Assembly: GCA_016937695.1 (NCBI GenBank)
Contig: JAFGWC010000157.1
Span: forward strand, 16,076 to 80,075
DNA: 64,000 nt
Origin: Bacteroidales bacterium
Lineage (GTDB): Bacteria > Bacteroidota > Bacteroidia > Bacteroidales > NBLH01
Reading direction: 5' to 3'
The position numbers and the translations under genes are program-made. The notes beneath the pieces were generated by a model. The model made no database searches. It had not been told where the DNA came from and was given only the letters and a program-made list of their open reading frames with translations. Below, in pieces: positions 18,276 through 26,235 of this stretch. Positions within the stretch are counted from its first letter, which is position 1, and each line of letters opens with the position of its first letter.

Positions 18276-18896
18276 TTATTTTATAAGTTTTAATCCTTCA
18301 AGTGCAGATTTATCGTTTGGTGAATACATCAAAACCTTATTAAACAACACTTTAGCTTCTCTGGATTTTCCCATTTGAAAATTTGTCCAAGCTAACATTA
18401 ATAAAGCATCGTATCCAAAAGGATATAAATTAACAACTTTATCGAAGTATTTAAATGCATTCTGATACTCTTTTTGTCCGTAATAAATAAGTCCTAATCT
18501 ATAATTTGCAATAGTATTGTTTGGTGAATTAGCTATAATTTTTTTATACAAAGAAATTACCTCATCCCATTTACCAATTGCGGCATTTGGATATATTAGT
18601 CCAAATTTTGCTTCTTCTGCATATGGCATTAAATTTACTGCTTTTTGATAATGGGCAACAGATTCGTTAAAAATACCGGCTTGGTAATTTAACCATCCTA
18701 ATCTCAGATTTATTTCATATGAATTAGCGTCATAAACATTTTTTAAAACCTGAACAGCTTTTTTAAATTCTCCTTTTTTCTCTAATTCATAACTTTTTTC
18801 AAATGCCTGTAATACAGCAACTTGACTAAGCATATTTGTAGTAATAAACATTAATATAATTACTACTGCTATTGTTTTTCTTTTTAAAAATTCCAT
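18276..18896 (-). CDS. secreted TPR-repeat protein
   Basis: 206 residues with an N-terminal hydrophobic signal (about 10-25, Sec-type, cleavage unclear) followed by about five TPR units, for example 'ANYRLGLIYYGQKEYQNAFKYF' helices and 'LNLRLGWLNYQAGIFNESV'-type pairs spaced by 34. Probably a periplasmic scaffold. Its start overlaps the end of the upstream TPR-barrel gene by 13 bases, implying translational coupling and joint function. Confidence 0.85.
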   Translation of the reverse strand: MEFLKRKTIAVVIILMFITTNMLSQVAVLQAFEKSYELEKKGEFKKAVQVLKNVYDANSYEINLRLGWLNYQAGIFNESVAHYQKAVNLMPYAEEAKFGLIYPNAAIGKWDEVISLYKKIIANSPNNTIANYRLGLIYYGQKEYQNAFKYFDKVVNLYPFGYDALLMLAWTNFQMGKSREAKVLFNKVLMYSPNDKSALEGLKLIK

Positions 18897-20212
18897 TTTA
18901 TTCCTCCTATTATTGCGTTATAACTATATTCTTTTTTAAAATCTAAATCATTAATTTTGTATTCATTTATTTTTATATAATCTTCGTATTTTGCAAAAAG
19001 AGTTAGTTTGTAATTAAATAAATATCCATATATTTTAACTGATTTCATATCTTTAATTACATCTAAATCATTATAAATAACAAAAGCGTGGTTACTTACA
19101 TAGTTTTTAAAATTGCCGAAAGAGATTGCTGGTTCGATAAATATTTTATAAATTTTCAACCCAATTGATTGATTAACAACTAATTGCGAAATAGTTCCGT
19201 TTGAAGAAAAATCGAATTGATTATTAATACTGCTTAAAGTGTAAAAATTATTATTACCAAAAGGATAAAAATACATTGATAAGCCCGGTTGTATTTGAAA
19301 TTGTCCGTTAATAGCTGATAATGAGTTTGATAATTCAAATTTAAGCAATGAAAAATCTTTTTCAAAAGATAAGAATCCGATAAAAGCTCCGGTTGTTACT
19401 TTTTGAATTCCAACTGATGAACTACTCCATGCACCTTTAGTTTGAACAGTTGTTAATTCATCCGAAAATATTAGTGCTGTATTAAAAGCCAAATTAAACT
19501 TTAATCCATATTTTGCTTGTTTGCTGAATTTAAAATATAGTTGACTTTGTTTTACGCTTCTGTTAAAATTATATGCTGAATTTTCTTCAACTACAAAAGA
19601 ATTATTTAATATGTTAATTCCGGTATAACCCCAATAAATTCTTTTATCGTTTTGTATTAAATTTTCAAAATTTACTGAATAATAAGAAAAATCTGTTCTA
19701 ATATCTTGTTTTAAAATATCGCCTGTATTTGTTTCGGCAGTATAGTCTTTCCAGTTATCAAATTTTGTTTCTATGTATATTGAACTAAAAATCGGATTTT
19801 GCTTAATTCCTATTTTTTCTTTAAGGTTTACAGATAAAACAGATGTAAATTTTCTGGCATCTTCAATTCTTCCTGAAAATAGATATGAATAGTACAAATA
19901 TTCTTTAATTAGCTCATCATTAGGATTTTGATCTCTTGCATTTTCGAAATAATTTATTGCTTGTCGGTACTTTTTAAGTTCATAATAAGCAATTCCCATT
20001 CTAACTTGAAGATAGTAGAAATCAATATCATTTTTTAATGAAATTTTTCCTGTTTTAATTAAATCTTTCCATTCTGATTTTAGATATTGATCGTAAGTTT
20101 TAATATTTATTTCCGGATAATTAACTGTTTCTTGCGATTTTACAGATAATATAAAAAATCCGACAATTATTGCTGTTAAAGCGAATTTGTAAATTAAGTT
20201 TTTTTTATGCAT
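18884..20212 (-). CDS. TPR plus outer-membrane beta-barrel protein
   Basis: 442 residues. Signal peptide (about 1-26, 'FFILSVKSQ'), then an N-terminal TPR region ('GIAYYELKKYRQAINYFENA') to about residue 130, then alternating amphipathic strands to the C-terminus, ending 'YNAIIGGIKWNF' with an aromatic last residue, as in outer-membrane barrels. It lies 5 bases after the urea-channel/M23 gene and overlaps the next TPR gene, so the three form one envelope module. No specific family recognised. Confidence 0.8.
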   Translation of the reverse strand: MHKKNLIYKFALTAIIVGFFILSVKSQETVNYPEINIKTYDQYLKSEWKDLIKTGKISLKNDIDFYYLQVRMGIAYYELKKYRQAINYFENARDQNPNDELIKEYLYYSYLFSGRIEDARKFTSVLSVNLKEKIGIKQNPIFSSIYIETKFDNWKDYTAETNTGDILKQDIRTDFSYYSVNFENLIQNDKRIYWGYTGINILNNSFVVEENSAYNFNRSVKQSQLYFKFSKQAKYGLKFNLAFNTALIFSDELTTVQTKGAWSSSSVGIQKVTTGAFIGFLSFEKDFSLLKFELSNSLSAINGQFQIQPGLSMYFYPFGNNNFYTLSSINNQFDFSSNGTISQLVVNQSIGLKIYKIFIEPAISFGNFKNYVSNHAFVIYNDLDVIKDMKSVKIYGYLFNYKLTLFAKYEDYIKINEYKINDLDFKKEYSYNAIIGGIKWNF

Positions 20213-20217
20213 TTTAA

Positions 20218-22419
20218 TTAATCAATTTTTCTTGTTAATTTAATTTTATTTTTTGAATAAATTTCAAAAATTCCTTTATTATCTATCTGAATATCAAAAC
20301 TTAAGCTTTTTAGTGATTTTTTAAAAAAGTAATTTGTCAATTTACTTTCTAGTATTATTTTTTCCGGCGATAATTCATTATCGATGCTTAAATATTTTAA
20401 TTCAAATCTTGTATTTAAAAATAAAAAAAATGGTGCAAAAATATCTTGCAAATACATTAAGTATTTGTTAAACACTATGTTAATAGGAATTGAATCTGAA
20501 ATTATTACATCTTCATAATATCCGAAAGAAACATTATATACAGATAAATAAAAATAATATAATGCTGAGTTTTTATCTCCAATAAAATTTTTGAAATAGT
20601 TAATTTTATTATCGTTGTATAAATAAGCAAATGAATTTGTTTGTTCGCAATGTATGTATGTGTTATTGTAAACATCAGTTTCTACATTCCAATAAACAAA
20701 ATTTTCTTTTCCATTTTCGTATTTGGCATTAAATTCTAATTTTTGTCCTGGAATAAAGTTCATGGAATCTTTAAGAATATTACAAACTTTAATATTTGAA
20801 ACTTTTTCATTTAATTTTGGTTTATTAAAAGATAAAAAATCGAACTTATTATCTTGATTTACAATAAAATGGTCAATTGGATAATCAATAGTTTTTGAAC
20901 CAATATAAGGTGTTGCCTGAAGCTGAAAATGCAAATGTGGATAAGGCGAACGTCCTGAGTTTCCACATTGAGCCAAAACATCGCCTTTTTTAATAAACTC
21001 GCCTTTTTTTACTTTAAATGTGTCCTTTTTAATATGGCTTAATTGAGAATAAAAATATTCTGTATGCTTTATTACAATTGAGTTTCCCCAATTATTAATT
21101 AAGTTTACATCTCCAATTTTGTTGTCTTCAATTCCATCAATTATTTCAACAATAATTCCATCGGCCGGTGCGCAAATCATTTTTCCGTAGCAAAAATAAT
21201 CTTCAGGCAAATCGCCATTATTTTTAAATTGCTGGTTTTTGTTGTCTGTAATAATAAAATCCCACGCGTATTTCCATTCGCCTTTATGAGTATATTCACC
21301 ATTTTCTGATTGAGAAACTGTCCATTCGCCCATAAAAGGAAGTGATATTGGAAAAAACTTAAGCCACTTAAACCGTTTAACTGCCTGATTATGAAAGTAT
21401 AAGTTTTTTTCAGGATTATTCAATTGTAGAATTACTTCTGTTAAATTTTCATCATGTATATATCTTAATTTTAATATATATATAAATAAAATTACAACAA
21501 TATTAAAAGGCAAAGAATAAACTGCTAACTGATATGGAATTAGCAACTTGCCAATGCTTAATGTTATTAAAACTACAACCGGTAATAATAAAATTACCCA
21601 TAAAAAAGATTTTTTTGTTGGTATAAGAAAATGCCCGCCAACAGCAATTGCCATTAAAATATAATTAAATCCGATATATGCATATCCGTATTGAGTAATA
21701 TCTGCACCAATAAAGTGGTAAAAAGCATATGCCGTAAAATAACCAATTATTGATAATAAAAAAGATATTCTGGAATAGAAAAATAATCCAGCAGCAATTA
21801 ATAAACCTGCAAAAATATTATATTGAAAAAAAATTGACGCTAATGATAAAAAATAAGTGCTTATTATTTCGGGAATATGGATATTATCAATAAAAATATA
21901 AATATCGACTAATGATTTTCCTCCAATTTGAAATAATTCGTTTGTTGTGAAAATACCTCTTTCGCTTAATCCTAATCCCAATAAATCTCTGCTTGAAAGC
22001 ATTACTATCCACATTCCGAAAAGAAAAGGAATACTTAAAAAAGGTAAATAATACTTTGCAAAAATTCCTTCTAAAAATAAGCTGATGAATAAAGTTAAAA
22101 CAGAAGCAAAAAAAACAATAAAAAATAGTTCAATTCCCGGCTGAAATGTTAGTCCAACTCCAAGTCCGACAAGTAAACTGTTAAATCCGTACGAACCTTT
22201 TTTTATTGTAAAAATATTGTATCCTAAATAATATGCAATTAAGTTTGTTACAAAAACAGAAATAATGCCTGAAAAACCAGCCCAAAAATCAAAAAAACTT
22301 ACAATAATTAATATTACTCCAAATATTTTATTATCTGAAAAAAATACTTGAGAATAACTATTAACAAAACTTTCAAGAACTCCTGAAATTTTATTTTTTA
22401 ATCGTAAGCCAATAATCAT
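20218..22419 (-). CDS. urea-transporter-like channel fused to M23 metallopeptidase domain
   Basis: 733 residues. The first about 310 hold eight or more membrane segments with urea-transporter character ('YGFNSLLVGLGVGLTFQPG', 'QYGYAYIGFNYILMAIAVGG' as paired half-repeats). Residues about 350-530 form an M23/LytM peptidase domain: 'THKGEWKYAWDF' supplies the first His and Asp, 'GNSIVIKHTEYFYSQLSHI' the core strands, and 'YPHLHFQ' the HxH pair. A beta-rich C-terminal domain (550-733) follows. The peptidase would face the periplasm. Fusion partners of this kind occur in Bacteroidota, but their joint role is not known to me. It follows the PLP-enzyme gene by 95 bases and precedes the TPR-barrel gene by 5. 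Confidence 0.88.
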   Translation of the reverse strand: MIIGLRLKNKISGVLESFVNSYSQVFFSDNKIFGVILIIVSFFDFWAGFSGIISVFVTNLIAYYLGYNIFTIKKGSYGFNSLLVGLGVGLTFQPGIELFFIVFFASVLTLFISLFLEGIFAKYYLPFLSIPFLFGMWIVMLSSRDLLGLGLSERGIFTTNELFQIGGKSLVDIYIFIDNIHIPEIISTYFLSLASIFFQYNIFAGLLIAAGLFFYSRISFLLSIIGYFTAYAFYHFIGADITQYGYAYIGFNYILMAIAVGGHFLIPTKKSFLWVILLLPVVVLITLSIGKLLIPYQLAVYSLPFNIVVILFIYILKLRYIHDENLTEVILQLNNPEKNLYFHNQAVKRFKWLKFFPISLPFMGEWTVSQSENGEYTHKGEWKYAWDFIITDNKNQQFKNNGDLPEDYFCYGKMICAPADGIIVEIIDGIEDNKIGDVNLINNWGNSIVIKHTEYFYSQLSHIKKDTFKVKKGEFIKKGDVLAQCGNSGRSPYPHLHFQLQATPYIGSKTIDYPIDHFIVNQDNKFDFLSFNKPKLNEKVSNIKVCNILKDSMNFIPGQKLEFNAKYENGKENFVYWNVETDVYNNTYIHCEQTNSFAYLYNDNKINYFKNFIGDKNSALYYFYLSVYNVSFGYYEDVIISDSIPINIVFNKYLMYLQDIFAPFFLFLNTRFELKYLSIDNELSPEKIILESKLTNYFFKKSLKSLSFDIQIDNKGIFEIYSKNKIKLTRKID

Positions 22420-22514
22420 AATGGGTTTTATATCAACAAATTAGTTATTTTATTTTGATTTTGATGTTTTCATTAATAGTTTACTTTACATATTTATTGC
22501 AAACTGAAGATTAT

Positions 22515-23867
22515 CTACTTTTTATCTAAATGTTTTGGCATTTTTTCAGCATTTTTAAATGTTTCAGATGTTTCTTTTTCACGAATAACATGAACATTTC
22601 CATCAACTCCTAATAAAATTATATTTGGTCTTAAAGTAATAAATTGCATCCATTGCGTCATGTTATATGCCCCAATTCTAGGTATTACAAAATTATCATC
22701 TTTTTGTAATAAAGGAAATTGAATGGCAGCTCTAATAACATCAATATTCATACATAAAGGTCCATATATTGTGGTATCTTCAGTTTGCTGAGATGTTTCC
22801 TGAGCAGGTAAAACATCATGTTCGTACCAAAAACTAGTGAAAAGTAAATTTACACCAACATCAATAATTGTAGAGCGACGACCATTAGCTAAACGCTTGT
22901 TAGCCAGAACAGTACCGATAATATATCCTGCATCATCAATTAATGCTCTACCTGTTTCAAGAAATAAAGTTGGTAATTTATCAGGCTCAATTTCTGAATT
23001 AATAAGAGCATTTGTCATGCTTTCAGCATAATCGTCAAATGAAGGACATGTATCTTTTCCTGGCAAATATGCACCTTTAAGTGTGTTTTTTGAAGCAAAA
23101 CCACCACCTAAATCAATATATTTAATAGTATGATTAAATTTCTTTTGAACACGAACAGCCAAATCAGCTAATTTCGCAGCAGCTACACCATATGCGCTTG
23201 CAGTCATTATATAAGTACCAATATGTGTATGTAATCCTACAAGCTCGAGGTTTTCCGAAAGCATTATTCTGTTTAGTGCATTCCAAGCTTCACCATTTTC
23301 ATAATTAAAACCAAATCTATCCCATTGCGGATAAATTCCTGCGTCCATATTAACTCTAATAGCAACTTTAGCAGTTTTCTTTAATCTATTTGAAATTTTT
23401 ATCAACGAATATAATTCATCAAAATGATCAATATGGATAAAAGAATTGTTTAAAACAGCTTGTTCTAAATCATCATCGCTTTTATCTGGTCCGTTAAAAA
23501 TAATTTTACTTCCACTCACGCCATTCGATAAAGCCTTATTATACTCAAAACCTGAAACTACTTCAGCCCAAGAGCCTTCGTCGTGAAAAATTTTACAAAC
23601 AGCATCTAAATAATTTGTTTTATACGACCATGCAAATTGAACTTTCGGATATCTGGTTGAAAAAGCCTGATAAGCCTCTTTATATGTATCTCTGATAATT
23701 TTTTCTGAAATAACATAAACAGGTGAACCATAATTTTTTATGAGTTCTTTCACTGAATGATTTTCTATTTTAGGCATAATTTGAGTTCTTACTTTCATGC
23801 CAAATTTATCAGGAACGCCTGCATTAATTTTATTAATTATTGGTCTTTCGTATTTTAATTTTTCCAT
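22515..23867 (-). CDS. fold-type III PLP-dependent decarboxylase, diaminopimelate-decarboxylase-like
   Basis: 450 residues. Lys of 'FAWSYKTN' is the Schiff-base lysine position; 'GLHTHIGTYI', 'IDLGGGFASKN' (phosphate loop), 'LETGRALID' (EPGR counterpart with Pro replaced by Thr), 'YGPLCMNIDVI' (catalytic Cys) and 'GAYNMTQWM' follow in the order of DapDC/ornithine-decarboxylase barrels. The CES-D motif reads CMNID and the C-terminal substrate segment diverges, so the substrate need not be diaminopimelate. With the ATP-grasp gene 50 bases upstream and a PqqD gene beyond it, a specialised amino-acid or peptide pathway is likely. It is not clearly the housekeeping lysA. Confidence 0.85.
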   Translation of the reverse strand: MEKLKYERPIINKINAGVPDKFGMKVRTQIMPKIENHSVKELIKNYGSPVYVISEKIIRDTYKEAYQAFSTRYPKVQFAWSYKTNYLDAVCKIFHDEGSWAEVVSGFEYNKALSNGVSGSKIIFNGPDKSDDDLEQAVLNNSFIHIDHFDELYSLIKISNRLKKTAKVAIRVNMDAGIYPQWDRFGFNYENGEAWNALNRIMLSENLELVGLHTHIGTYIMTASAYGVAAAKLADLAVRVQKKFNHTIKYIDLGGGFASKNTLKGAYLPGKDTCPSFDDYAESMTNALINSEIEPDKLPTLFLETGRALIDDAGYIIGTVLANKRLANGRRSTIIDVGVNLLFTSFWYEHDVLPAQETSQQTEDTTIYGPLCMNIDVIRAAIQFPLLQKDDNFVIPRIGAYNMTQWMQFITLRPNIILLGVDGNVHVIREKETSETFKNAEKMPKHLDKK

Positions 23868-23885
23868 TTTGTTGTATTTTTAGAT

Positions 23886-23926
23886 ACTAATTTCTAATTA
23901 CCTATTTACAGATATTATTACAATTC
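23886..23926. repeat. dispersed intergenic repeat, copy B
   Basis: ACTAATTTCTAATTACC followed by ATTTAC and ATTACAATTC. It shares this order with copy A at 25072-25114, and in both the stop codon of the minus-strand gene sits in the ATTACAATTC block. Copies are degenerate. Confidence 0.4.
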
Positions 23927-24964
23927 ACCTGTCATCGATAGTTTTTCAAATTGTGAAATATCACCAATCATATCGTACGAATATCTTATAAACATTTTAC
24001 CAATATCATATGATTTATACGGTTCAACTCGCATTCCCATTGAAAGTTTAACAAGTGCTTCAGGAATATTTTGTCCTGCTCCAACAGCCAAATACACCCA
24101 AGCAGGAATTCTTGGATTAATTTCAATTAAATAATATTCATTATTAATTGTTTTAATCATTTCTAATTCCATGCCACCTCGCCATTTTGTATTTTTTATT
24201 AATTTTTTGGTGATTTCTAACATTTTTTCATCGCCAAGCGTAATTCCTCCCCAAGCTTTACCTTTATCAGTGATGTATTGCTTTCTCATAGGAACAGCGC
24301 CAATAGTATTACCTTCGCCATCTCCAAGAGCCACAACATTTACTTCAGTGCCTCTAATAAATTCTTGAATAATTACAGGCACTCCCCATTTTGCTGTTAT
24401 TTTATTAAAATGATTAATTACCTGTTCCGGATTATAAGCTAAATAAGCATCATAAAATTTCCCTTTTACTAATAAAGGATAGTCGAAATGATTTCTTAGA
24501 TTATTAATATCAGCATAGCTGGTAATAGATTTACTAAACGGAACTTTAATGCCATATTTTTCACCAAATTTCGGTAAATTTGTTTTACTTCTTTCTTCAA
24601 ATTGCTCTAAAGTTGGCAAATAAATATTAATTCCAATTTCTTTTAATCTGGCTTCTGCAAGCATAAATGTATTTAGCTCAGCATCAAAATTTGGAATAAT
24701 AACATTCAAATTTTCTTTTGAATGAATGTATTCTATTCTATCTAAAAAAGCCTGACTCCCGGAAGAAGGATATGGAATTTGATAAGTTTTATCAACTGTA
24801 TTTTCCATATAAATTCCGGGTTCAAGATTTTCATAAGCTAAACCTATAATCCTTACATCTAAATCTTTCGACTCACGTAAACTCCTGATTACAGGAACTC
24901 CGGGACCCGGATTATCAGTATTATTTAAACCTGTTACTCCTATATTTAATTTTATTTTTGTCAT
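23918..24964 (-). CDS. ATP-grasp ligase
   Basis: 348 residues. The N-terminal pre-ATP-grasp Rossmann part ('LNIGVTGLNN', 'PGPGVPVIRSL') is followed by the ATP-grasp fold: 'YPLLVKGKFYDAYLAY' (ATP Lys), 'IIQEFIRGTEVNVVALGDG', and the Mg site 'GGMELEMI' with 'YYLIEINPRIPAW'. It resembles the carbamoyl-phosphate synthase/biotin carboxylase branch and should join a carboxylate to an amine or similar nucleophile. Substrate unknown. Gap of 50 bases to the PLP enzyme downstream and 141 bases to the PqqD gene upstream; a 28-codon ORF lies in that gap. Confidence 0.88.
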   Translation of the reverse strand: MTKIKLNIGVTGLNNTDNPGPGVPVIRSLRESKDLDVRIIGLAYENLEPGIYMENTVDKTYQIPYPSSGSQAFLDRIEYIHSKENLNVIIPNFDAELNTFMLAEARLKEIGINIYLPTLEQFEERSKTNLPKFGEKYGIKVPFSKSITSYADINNLRNHFDYPLLVKGKFYDAYLAYNPEQVINHFNKITAKWGVPVIIQEFIRGTEVNVVALGDGEGNTIGAVPMRKQYITDKGKAWGGITLGDEKMLEITKKLIKNTKWRGGMELEMIKTINNEYYLIEINPRIPAWVYLAVGAGQNIPEALVKLSMGMRVEPYKSYDIGKMFIRYSYDMIGDISQFEKLSMTGEL

Positions 24965-24970
24965 AATTTC

Positions 24971-25057
24971 CTAGTTTACACCACAATACACTACTTTAAT
25001 CTTTCGTGTATTATAAATCTTAGACTGCTTGTTGTTAGTATATAAATTAAACAACAT
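24971..25057 (-). CDS. possible small peptide ORF between PqqD and ATP-grasp genes
   Basis: ATG at 25057 to TAG at 24971 encodes 28 residues beginning MLFNLYTNNKQSK and ending VVYCGVN, basic, with one cysteine near the C-terminus. It ends six bases before the ATP-grasp start. Placement beside a PqqD-like gene makes a modified-peptide or carrier role conceivable, but a chance ORF of this length is common in AT-rich DNA. Confidence 0.15.
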   Translation of the reverse strand: MLFNLYTNNKQSKIYNTRKIKVVYCGVN

Positions 25058-25071
25058 TGAATGACTAATAC

Positions 25072-25114
25072 ACTAATTCCCAATTACCAATATACTAGTT
25101 ACTAATTACAATTC
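25072..25114. repeat. dispersed intergenic repeat, copy A
   Basis: ACTAATTCCCAATTACC, then ATATACTAGTTACT, then ATTACAATTC. It overlaps the last codons of the PqqD gene. The middle 20 bases (25081-25100) match the reverse complement of 60641-60660 at 16 positions. Confidence 0.4.
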
Positions 25115-25351
25115 TTCTAATAAATTATGATGACTTAACATACCAATAAAATCATAATAATTTTTTTCGAAAATACTTTCTTCTATATCATACTTTTCAA
25201 AAATAAAATCCGATATTTCTTTGTCTGATTTATTTCCTTTTAGTAATGACAATATTTCTTTTCCAATAGGGTTTAATGTATAAGAATCACCACTTACAGG
25301 ATCAAAAATAAACCCACTATCCGAAATTGCTATATTACTTTTAAGTTTCAT
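25106..25351 (-). CDS. PqqD-family small protein
   Basis: 81 residues. 'FIFDPVSGDSYTLNPIGKEI' followed by a helical acidic C-terminus matches the PqqD/RRE winged-helix pattern (DxxxGxxYxLNxxG). PqqD proteins bind peptide substrates or leader peptides for modifying enzymes. Here no radical SAM partner is present; the downstream partners are an ATP-grasp ligase and a PLP decarboxylase. It starts 10 bases after the AraC regulator gene, in the same probable operon. Confidence 0.8.
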   Translation of the reverse strand: MKLKSNIAISDSGFIFDPVSGDSYTLNPIGKEILSLLKGNKSDKEISDFIFEKYDIEESIFEKNYYDFIGMLSHHNLLEEL

Positions 25352-25361
25352 ATTCTTTTTT

Positions 25362-25937
25362 TTAATATAAATTGTCTAACATTCTTTTTATTGATCTTTC
25401 ACTTCTTTTATATTCACTAACAGACATATCTGTTTCTTTTTTAAACTGATTAGATAAATACTGAACACTGCTATAATCCATCATGTAGGCTATTTCACTT
25501 AAACTATATTCATCGCTGTCAATCAATTCTTTTATTCTTTCTATTTTATTTAAAATGATGTATCTTTCCAAAGTTATTGTTTCATGTTTTGAAAAAAGCT
25601 TTGATAAATACTGATAACTAAAACCCAACTTTTCTACTAAATACTCAGATTTTCGAACTATTGAGTTTACATTGTTTGAGTGATGAATAATTTCTATAAC
25701 AGCAGTTTTAATTTGCTCAATAATTTTTTGATCTCTTGATTTTATAAGCTCCATGCCCAAACTTTCAATAATTTTTGAAATTTTAGATAATGATATTTCT
25801 GTATTATTGAACTCGATATGAGCAAAACCAGCCCTTATTTTAATAACTTTAACACCTGCATTTTCAAGCTCTATATTTAAAAGCTTAATGCAACATGTGC
25901 AAATCATATTTTTGATATGTAAAATTTCTTCTATCAA
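25362..25937 (-). CDS. AraC-family regulator with N-terminal HMA-like domain
   Basis: 191 residues. The N-terminal about 70 resemble a heavy-metal-associated ferredoxin fold ('IKNMICTCCIKLLNIELENA', a CxxC in the metal-loop position, then beta-alpha-beta). The C-terminal about 110 form an AraC double helix-turn-helix, with 'LSEIAYMMDYSSVQYLSNQF' as the second HTH. This compact fusion is known in Bacteroidota and suggests metal or thiol sensing. It is first in the 25.9-18.3 kb gene run and may control it. Confidence 0.85.
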   Translation of the reverse strand: MIEEILHIKNMICTCCIKLLNIELENAGVKVIKIRAGFAHIEFNNTEISLSKISKIIESLGMELIKSRDQKIIEQIKTAVIEIIHHSNNVNSIVRKSEYLVEKLGFSYQYLSKLFSKHETITLERYIILNKIERIKELIDSDEYSLSEIAYMMDYSSVQYLSNQFKKETDMSVSEYKRSERSIKRMLDNLY

Positions 25938-26167
25938 AATCTATATATTAAGAAAAAGTATTTACAAAATAACGCTTTAATTATAAAAATTGATTTACAA
26001 AATTCTGTGAAAATTTAATGTTTTCGAAAACTAATTTTAATAATTAAAATACAACAAATAAAATATAAAGTTATAATATTATAACTACTAAACCGAAAAT
26101 TATAAATATAAACCAAACTTCATACATTCTAAGCAATATTTTATAAAATTTTAAGCTATGTAATCTC

Positions 26168-26175
26168 TATTTTTG
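26168..26175 (+). promoter_or_regulatory. candidate -7 element for the subtilase lipoprotein
   Basis: TATTTTTG fits TAnnTTTG, 60 bases upstream of the ATG. No good -33 box found, and T-rich sequence makes chance matches likely. Confidence 0.25.
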
Positions 26176-26235
26176 TTTTGTTGATTTAACATTAATTAAC
26201 ATTTACAAACTAAATTTATAACTAAATTTTTAACT

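Noticed and set aside
22515..23867. Housekeeping lysA
   Set aside because: Substrate-side motifs deviate (ETGR, CMNID) and the neighbours are PqqD and ATP-grasp genes rather than lysine genes; left as DapDC-like.
25106..25351. Pyrroloquinoline quinone biosynthesis locus
   Set aside because: Only a PqqD-like protein is present; no pqqA, pqqB, pqqC or radical SAM pqqE is in the window.
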